From NCBI GenBank assembly GCA_963995525.1, contig OZ023212.1, positions 13,985,389-14,049,388 on the forward strand: a stretch of 64,000 bases of DNA, in the 5' to 3' direction. The notes beneath the pieces were generated by a model that worked only from the letters and a program-made list of their open reading frames with translations, did not search any database and was not told the origin of the DNA. Position numbers and translations under genes: made by a program. Shown in pieces: positions 36,601 through 64,000 of this stretch. Source of the DNA: Escarpia spicata (taxonomy: Eukaryota; Annelida; Polychaeta; Sabellida; Siboglinidae). Position 1 is the first letter of the stretch, and every line of letters starts with the position of its first letter.

Positions 36601-36835
36601 TGTATAAAACTCTGAAATTCAGAACAATCAGTAACACTATATACGACATTAGTGACTTGGATATGTTATGCATTTAGTGCTTGATCTTTGTGGTGATTTG
36701 CAGTAAAATACGTGAGTTACACCATTTTAGGTCCTGGTGTGGTTTATCAATAATTGTGTTGTTGCTGCAGAAACACCAGATGGTGCCAGTAGTGAAAAAA
36801 AGAAGAAGAAGAAGAAAAAGAAGTCGGCAGAATAG
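15630..36835 (+). CDS. NOP58: NOP58, core protein of box C/D snoRNPs (14 exons)
   Basis: Exons: 15630-15674, 19208-19284, 19824-19876, 20377-20501, 23475-23611, 24524-24723, 25162-25307, 25900-26026, 30465-30628, 31305-31439, 33274-33335, 33711-33856, 36048-36182, 36771-36835. All junctions are GT-AG and all phases join, giving 538 codons plus stop (human NOP58 is about 529). The protein opens [15 protein letters not shown], followed by the NOP5 N-terminal region and central coiled coil. The Nop RNA-binding domain spans about residues 190-410: [75 protein letters not shown]. The tail is rich in Lys clusters, as in all NOP58 proteins. It binds box C/D snoRNAs in the nucleolus with fibrillarin, NOP56 and SNU13 for rRNA 2'-O-methylation. 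Its own introns carry box C/D elements, so it is also a snoRNA host. Confidence 0.97.
16150..16320. repeat. Repeat unit also found at 18588-18830
   Basis: The block TTAGCATGCAAACT-GAC-GAC-ACACATTT, CCATAGTGTCCA-ATTATGAA, recurs at 18588 and in part at 18770. The CR1 copy and the satellite lie between these direct repeats in NOP58 intron 1. Confidence 0.65.
16324..17845 (+). mobile_element. CR1-family LINE, 5'-truncated, decayed
   Basis: Same family as the copy at 9720-11700, here in the same direction as NOP58, in intron 1. It encodes [31 protein letters not shown] and later [19 protein letters not shown], but with several frame breaks; the FADD box region (about 17040-17070) is deleted. The end shows the CR1 tail GGCAATCTTGTTAAATCT. 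Confidence 0.88.
17895..18394. repeat. 32-bp satellite array, about 15 copies
   Basis: Unit close to ACTATAGTTTACTATGCTGA followed by ATATAACATTCT. Copies are nearly identical. It lies between two CR1 3' ends in NOP58 intron 1. Confidence 0.93.
18396..18585 (+). mobile_element. CR1 3'-terminal fragment
   Basis: Begins TGGAACAGATTATC (the NRLS region of the CR1 C-terminus) and runs to the AATCTTGTTAAATCTTGTTAA tail. It begins directly after the satellite, so the satellite may have grown within or beside CR1 sequence. Confidence 0.75.
18588..18830. repeat. Second and third copies of the intron 1 repeat unit
   Basis: See 16150-16320; a full copy at 18588-18765 and a partial one from 18770. Confidence 0.6.
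20760..21640 (+). pseudogene. LINE 3' part (L2/jockey-like RT tail) in NOP58 intron 4
   Basis: The plus strand encodes [19 protein letters not shown], then in another frame [59 protein letters not shown] and [15 protein letters not shown] with a stop at 21471. The 3' UTR ends in a TTATTATTATTATT run near 21600-21620. This is the normal end of an L2/jockey-group LINE. Confidence 0.85.
22677..22750 (+). ncRNA. SNORD70: Box C/D snoRNA, SNORD70-like, copy 1 (NOP58 intron 4)
   Basis: 74 nt. Terminal stem CTGCC/GGCAG; C box GTGATGA at 22683-22689; D' box CTGA at 22701-22704; D box CTGA at 22742-22745. The 14 nt before the D box, TTTCGTCACTACCT, are complementary to the conserved 18S rRNA segment AGGTAGTGACGAAA. 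Counting five nucleotides from box D points to the A of GGTA, the site I remember as human A512, assigned to SNORD70, a NOP58-intron snoRNA. The D' guide is unrelated between copies. Confidence 0.88.
24160..24430 (-). pseudogene. LINE RT tail fragment in NOP58 intron 5
   Basis: The minus strand encodes [20 protein letters not shown], then [20 protein letters not shown] and [12 protein letters not shown]. The GHNR...H.Y.KF and HLLQHCP-type motifs belong to the C-terminal zinc-knuckle region of jockey-group LINEs. Confidence 0.7.
26228..26308 (+). ncRNA. Second box C/D-like element, copy 1 (intron 8)
   Basis: 81 nt. Terminal stem TTTGTTCC/GGAACAAA; C-box-like ATGATTA at 26237-26243 one base after the stem; perfect D' CTGA at 26258-26261 preceded by AAAAGTAGTGGA; weak D box ATGA at 26297-26300 touching the 3' stem. 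Layout matches the SNORD70-like copies. A small hairpin (TGAGGT/ACCTCA) lies after D'. I could not assign an rRNA target. Confidence 0.6.
26987..27060 (+). ncRNA. SNORD70: Box C/D snoRNA, SNORD70-like, copy 2 (NOP58 intron 8)
   Basis: 74 nt. Stem CTGCC/GGCAG; C box GTGATGA 26993-26999; D' CTGA 27011-27014; D CTGA 27052-27055; D guide TTTCGTCACTACCT identical to copy 1. It lies in unit 1 of the 1.57-kb duplication. Confidence 0.88.
27797..27877 (+). ncRNA. Second box C/D-like element, copy 2 (intron 8)
   Basis: 81 nt, the unit 2 partner of the element at 26228. Stem TTTGTTCC/GGAACAAA, ATGATTA at 27806-27812, D' CTGA 27827-27830, D-like ATGA 27866-27869. It differs from copy 1 at only a few positions. 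Confidence 0.58.
28564..28637 (+). ncRNA. SNORD70: Box C/D snoRNA, SNORD70-like, copy 3 (NOP58 intron 8)
   Basis: 74 nt. Stem CTGCC/GGCAG; C box GTGATGA 28570-28576; D' CTGA 28588-28591; D CTGA 28629-28632. Identical in sequence to copy 2 over the RNA, as expected from the recent duplication. Confidence 0.88.
28930..29790. repeat. Dispersed repeat modules, unclassified
   Basis: Repeated modules (AGCTGAGTTACCC start; ACTTGTCTGCATACACCC; GGAATTCCACGGAATTG) occur at 27350-27790 and again here. The last part (29685-29790) matches the unit of the 599-1130 tandem repeat. Probably a transposon-derived family; no coding potential seen. Confidence 0.5.
29997..30079 (+). pseudogene. Decayed SNORD70-like copy 4 (intron 8)
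   Basis: Stem TTGCC/GGCAA, C box changed to GTAATGA (30003-30009), D' CTGA near 30021, guide TTTCGTCAATACCT with one mismatch to the 18S target, D box CTGA at 30062-30065 and then an extra block of about 9 nt ending CCGAG before the 3' stem. The C-box change and guide mismatch suggest loss of function, though the stem is still paired. Confidence 0.7.
30881..30951 (+). ncRNA. Second box C/D-like element, copy 3 (intron 9)
   Basis: 71 nt. TTTGTTTC / GGAACACA stem (weaker), ATGATTA 30890-30896, D' CTGA 30911-30914 with the same AAAAGTAGTGGA guide, D-like GTGA 30940-30943. Confidence 0.5.
31440..33030. repeat. Minisatellite (GTGGGTGTGGTCTATGA-like) split by a TIR element
   Basis: Units like GTGTGGTCTGTGAGACAGGT occur at 31440-31512 and resume at 32964-33030 in NOP58 intron 10, interrupted by the element at 31513-32963. 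Confidence 0.65.
31513..32963. mobile_element. TIR element of about 1.45 kb
   Basis: Ends CAGACCTGCCTACC and GGTAGGCAGGTCTG are perfect 14-bp inverted repeats. The flanks allow a 3-bp GTG duplication (31510-31512 and 32964-32966). No transposase frame is seen, so it is non-autonomous or decayed. Superfamily unassigned. Confidence 0.72.
33962..34442. mobile_element. MITE with 27-bp terminal inverted repeats
   Basis: The left end GTGACCCATCTTAACGAAAT and right end (reverse complement GTGACCCATCTTAACGAAAC) match over about 26 of 27 bp. Both flanks carry ATTT (33958-33961 and 34443-34446), a possible 4-bp target duplication. It is 481 bp, non-coding, in NOP58 intron 12. Confidence 0.85.
34489..34538 (+). 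ncRNA. Second box C/D-like element, copy 4, shortened (intron 12)
   Basis: About 50 nt. Stem TGTCC/GGACA, different in sequence from the other copies but still paired; ATGATTA 34496-34502; GAAAAGTAGTGGA then D' CTGA 34518-34521. No proper D box (GTGT). Probably a decayed copy in which the guide and D' are best kept. Confidence 0.42.
34560..36040. other. Rest of NOP58 intron 12, unassigned
   Basis: AT-rich intron sequence. No gene, TIR or repeat that I can support. Confidence 0.4.
36475..36548 (+). ncRNA. SNORD70: Box C/D snoRNA, SNORD70-like, copy 5 (NOP58 intron 13)
   Basis: 74 nt. Stem CTGCC/GGCAG; C box GTGATGA 36481-36487; D' CTGA 36499-36502; D CTGA 36540-36543; D guide TTTCGTCACTACCT unchanged. 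It is closest to copy 1 in the spacer. Confidence 0.88.
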
Positions 36836-36988
36836 AAAATGTTCTGCAAACAGCCATGTGACATTAATTGCTGGAAAGGACATTCTGACAAAATGTTTCA
36901 TTATTTGCATTTAACGAGTGATGTCATCTGCTATATACGACCTTAGGATAAACCATGTCGAGTTATATAAATCACAGTTGGTGACAGA

Positions 36989-36994
36989 AATAAA
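36989..36994 (+). terminator. NOP58 poly(A) signal
   Basis: AATAAA 154 bp after the NOP58 stop codon at 36833-36835. Confidence 0.7.
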
Positions 36995-37112
36995 ACGTGT
37001 ACATATTAGGTTTATTTTAGTCAGTTACTTGAGCTGGTAAATCTAGTTGTGAAACATTGAGCTACACACGGTGACATTCTTTTAGGGTGTTGAGTGGAAC
37101 GATTTAATTGTC

Positions 37113-37118
37113 TTTATT
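37113..37118 (-). terminator. Candidate poly(A) signal on the minus strand
   Basis: AATAAA in minus orientation, about 90 bp past the stop of the candidate exon at 37208-37387. Confidence 0.45.
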
Positions 37119-37207
37119 GAAGTCACAAATATTTACATAGTGAAACATGCTTCGTAATTGCCATGCTGTGATGCTTAGTCAAGCCACAGCATTGGTTTAG
37201 TTCTGTA

Positions 37208-37387
37208 CTAGTAAATAATAATTACAAAATGTTGGAAGTTCTTTTGTTTTATACACATTGTCGAGGAATCCTGAGCAAACTGCCGTTGTAGATTGTTGGG
37301 TCTTCCTTGGAAGGATCTACAGTAAATGGATCGGATATATAGATGCTTTCTTGTGTTTATCATGCGTCCTTCTTTACTCTTCTTCAC
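37208..37387 (-). CDS. Candidate alternative last exon of the channel gene
   Basis: After a CTACCAG acceptor, a phase-0 frame of 59 codons starts VKKSKEGRMINTRKHLYIRS and stops at 37208, with a minus-strand AATAAA soon after. The TM2 exon of the channel has a possible in-phase donor (CAG/GTTGGT at 39883-39882) just before its own stop, so splicing to this exon would replace five residues with a longer basic cytoplasmic tail. The polypyrimidine tract is weak. This rests on splice logic and the poly(A) site only, not on homology. Confidence 0.35.
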   Translation of the reverse strand: MKKSKEGRMINTRKHLYIRSIYCRSFQGRPNNLQRQFAQDSSTMCIKQKNFQHFVIIIY

Positions 37388-37449
37388 CTGGTAGACCCTA
37401 TCCATTTCAGTACTAACAGAAGTATACAATACACACAGCTAGGTACTCA

Positions 37450-38637
37450 CGACGGATTGATTACAGTGGACGCTCGCAATAAGAACTGAACTAAGAACAT
37501 CCACTGAAAAGGAACACCTTTAAAATACTTGTTCTGGTTCACACTGTAGTGTGCTTATATCCCTGTGGGTAAACAACACTGACCATTGTGCTCCGATAGC
37601 AAATGTAAATTATTTGCGAAGGAGACTGAAAAGAATTATTTGTCATAATATTGGATTACTTGATACATTTTCAGATAATCCAATAGGGTAAATTATTCAC
37701 CGTTTCTGTGTACCTACCAATACCTTGAATGAAATTACAGTATGTAATATACAAGTATATATTACATACACAAATATAATAATTATATATATATATACGT
37801 ACACGTCAACCCAAAACAGTACAACAAACCAATTTACAAGAAGTAGTCAACAGCAGCATAATTTCAAAACGTGGTGCAAACTACTATCGCTGGTGGAAAT
37901 GTGTCGTTTTGTGTGAATGTACTACACGACAATTTTCACCATTAACATCCTATGCAAGAATCGACAACAATCCTTGTCACCATTGGCAACCGATTAAAGG
38001 TTATGCTAAATTCATAAATGTAGCAAATTGTGAGTATATGCATGTTTGCAAATATAACAAAGGAACAGTGTAAAATGGTGAGTCGACCCCTTCCGACTTC
38101 ACTGGCCGACAAGATTGTTCTCTTAGACATCGGGTCTCGTGAGGTCGAGACGAGTTGTTCCCCAAACCTCGACACCCGATGTGAATGGCGTCGCTCCGTG
38201 GCTCTGGGTCGTCCTCTTGTGGTCGAGGAGAGACAGCGGGTGTGACGTCAAACCCTTTTCTGCAATGATCACCTGCAATTGAGACGGAACAATATCGGGG
38301 AGGATATCAAAATGTATCGTTTGACCCCACAAAATGGTGGAAAACCGCCATTACTGGAACATGGTGGTGAAGACCGGCCCACAGCGAAGTGGTGATGGTC
38401 TCTAAGGTGAGAAAAAAGAAAGCATGTAATTGATATGACACTTTAAAGCTGCAACGTCGACTGAAATCGCAAATGAGTATATTTGTTATCCAAATATACT
38501 AGTGTGTGATTAATATTTGCAGTCGGTTTAATAAAAGCTGCATACATCAATAACTATTTGTACAAATGATCCAAACAAATAACTTCATCTGATAAATTTC
38601 TGTAGCCAATTGTTAGCCTTCAGTTCACAGAAAACAA
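37450..38637. other. Intergenic or intronic stretch, unassigned
   Basis: Short TA run near 37780-37800; 38090-38240 is GC-richer with GGTCTCGTGAGGTCGAGACG-like palindromic pieces. No gene supported. Confidence 0.3.
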
Positions 38638-38885
38638 GCTTGTGTAGTGAGTAGTGGATACTATTACAGCTTGTATAGTGTGTAGTGGATACTATTACAG
38701 CTTGTATAGTGTGTAGTGGATACTATTACAGCTTGTATAGTGTGTAGTGGATACTATTACAGCTTGTATAGTGTGTAGTGGATACTATTACAGCTTGTAT
38801 AGTGTGTGGTGGATACTATTACAGCTTGTATAGTGTGTAGTGGATACTATTACAGCTTGTATAGTGTGTAGTGGATACTATTCAC
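38638..38885. repeat. 31-bp minisatellite, about 8 copies
   Basis: Unit CTTGTATAGTGTGTAGTGGA plus TACTATTACAG, nearly identical copies. Confidence 0.93.
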
Positions 38886-39323
38886 AACTACAGCATGTAG
38901 CTTTGCTCTTTCGTAAAATGAATTTAATGTGAAATGAGTGAAAAAAACAAATCGAGGAAGCTCGTTTAGACCGAGAATGTGTCGACCAAGTCGGTTATGT
39001 CAATATGTGCGAATTGCAAGAAGGTCATCAAATGCATCATCGAGAAGTGGGGGCATTCCACATGCGACCTCGATACGCATCTGGCATTTGATGGCGGATA
39101 TGGACTGTGGCTTTTGTGTGCTGAGTTTGCTGAATGACCGTATTACTGTAATGTATCACTTTCATTGTTCCGTCACTGCCATGTCCAACAGTTACACCCG
39201 ACGACCATGGTCTTTGACGAGCCATTGTAACAGACTTTATGCAAGCAACAACACAAAGTCCAGTATAGTGATGAAAAAAGGCCAAATGAATGACGTTTAA
39301 TTATTAATGTGATAAGAGAGAAA

Positions 39324-39407
39324 TGTGGGCTCTACATCCCAAGGCCAGACCTGTGACTGAGCCCATACTAGTCTCCTGTACCTCAGGTTGACAGAGCCCA
39401 CATTTCG
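39324..39407. repeat. Short inverted repeat
   Basis: AATGTGGGCTCT and its complement AGAGCCCACATT flank about 60 bp; a possible small foldback element. The rest of 38890-39860 shows nothing I can support. Confidence 0.45.
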
Positions 39408-39866
39408 GCACATAAAACAAGCAGTATTGGTATACATGGTATCATATATCAAACAATGTAATTACTGCTAAAATCACCATAGACCTACTGCACAGTATAA
39501 TACTAGCCAAGCACACCAGTCAACCACACCAAATCTAAAACCAGCACTACCCGCTGACGCATTACACTATATATAACTGAGGAAAAACCTTAAAAGTGGG
39601 GTCGATTATGCCACCGGTCACTTCAACCTGTGACCACCCCACGAATATTAGCCACTCACACTTATACCAAAGTGGTACTACACGTACATGTTACAGATTA
39701 TAAATTTGTTGTTATTCCGTGGTCCCCGTACCTCAATTAGGTATAAATAAAATTTGTAGTTATTACTAGTTTTGAAGAAATATCAAGTGTTTTGAAATTA
39801 AGATTATGAATTGCATTAGGCGCTAGAACGAAGTGTTCAACTGGCAGTTTACACAAAGCACGCCGT

Positions 39867-63937
<24,071 letters not shown>

Positions 63938-64000
63938 CTGCAACAATATCAAGTCAACAGATCGTGCCTCGTTGACCTGTGAGAGCCACACTGGTGCGGT

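Noticed and set aside
36681..36914. Plus-strand ORF with [12 protein letters not shown] over the NOP58 last exon
   Set aside because: A shifted frame of the Lys-rich NOP58 tail.

Overview
The window is animal nuclear DNA: spliced genes with GT-AG introns, many non-LTR retrotransposon pieces, DNA-transposon remnants, and long (TA)n, (TG)n, (GA)n and (CCCT)n arrays. The CR1-, L2-, L1-like and pogo-like repeats plus the gene families suggest a marine invertebrate, perhaps a lophotrochozoan; no sequence here fixes the species. A 200-N scaffold gap lies at 1920-2119.

Two real protein genes were assembled exon by exon with matching splice phases. NOP58 (+ strand, 15630-36835, 14 exons, 538 codons) encodes a core protein of box C/D snoRNPs. 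Its introns carry five copies of a box C/D snoRNA whose D guide matches 14 nt of 18S rRNA at the position assigned to vertebrate SNORD70 (which is also hosted by NOP58), and four copies of a second box C/D-like element. One copy of each sits in each unit of a 1.57-kb tandem duplication in intron 8.

The second gene (- strand, 63937 down to 39867, 12 exons seen, about 1,018 codons; the N-terminal exon is beyond the right edge) is a DEG/ENaC-type cation channel. Between TM1 plus the first palm strand and the rest of the channel it has three lysine/arginine clusters, a two-exon C-type lectin domain and a Thr-rich mucin-like stalk of about 25 twelve-residue repeats. I know of no standard DEG/ENaC channel with this architecture, and it is the main discovery candidate. 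A lectin exon at 327-513 on the same strand has the same splice phases and may belong to a second member of the family, mostly off the left edge. The channel and NOP58 are convergent; the channel may use an alternative last exon at 37208-37387, with its poly(A) signal about 120 bp from that of NOP58.

Layout: 0.3-0.5 kb lectin exon; 0.6-2.3 kb repeats and gap; 3.2-14.9 kb transposon graveyard (CXC-domain TE gene, Ty3/Gypsy integrase, PHD-endonuclease LINE, several RT pieces, one CR1 with an open RT frame, TIR elements); 15.6-37.0 kb NOP58 with snoRNAs and intronic repeats; 37.1-64 kb the channel gene, whose introns hold nested LINEs, a pogo-like transposon, a repeat with GTTATCGTCCGAG-type ends, a Tigger-like MITE and many microsatellites.
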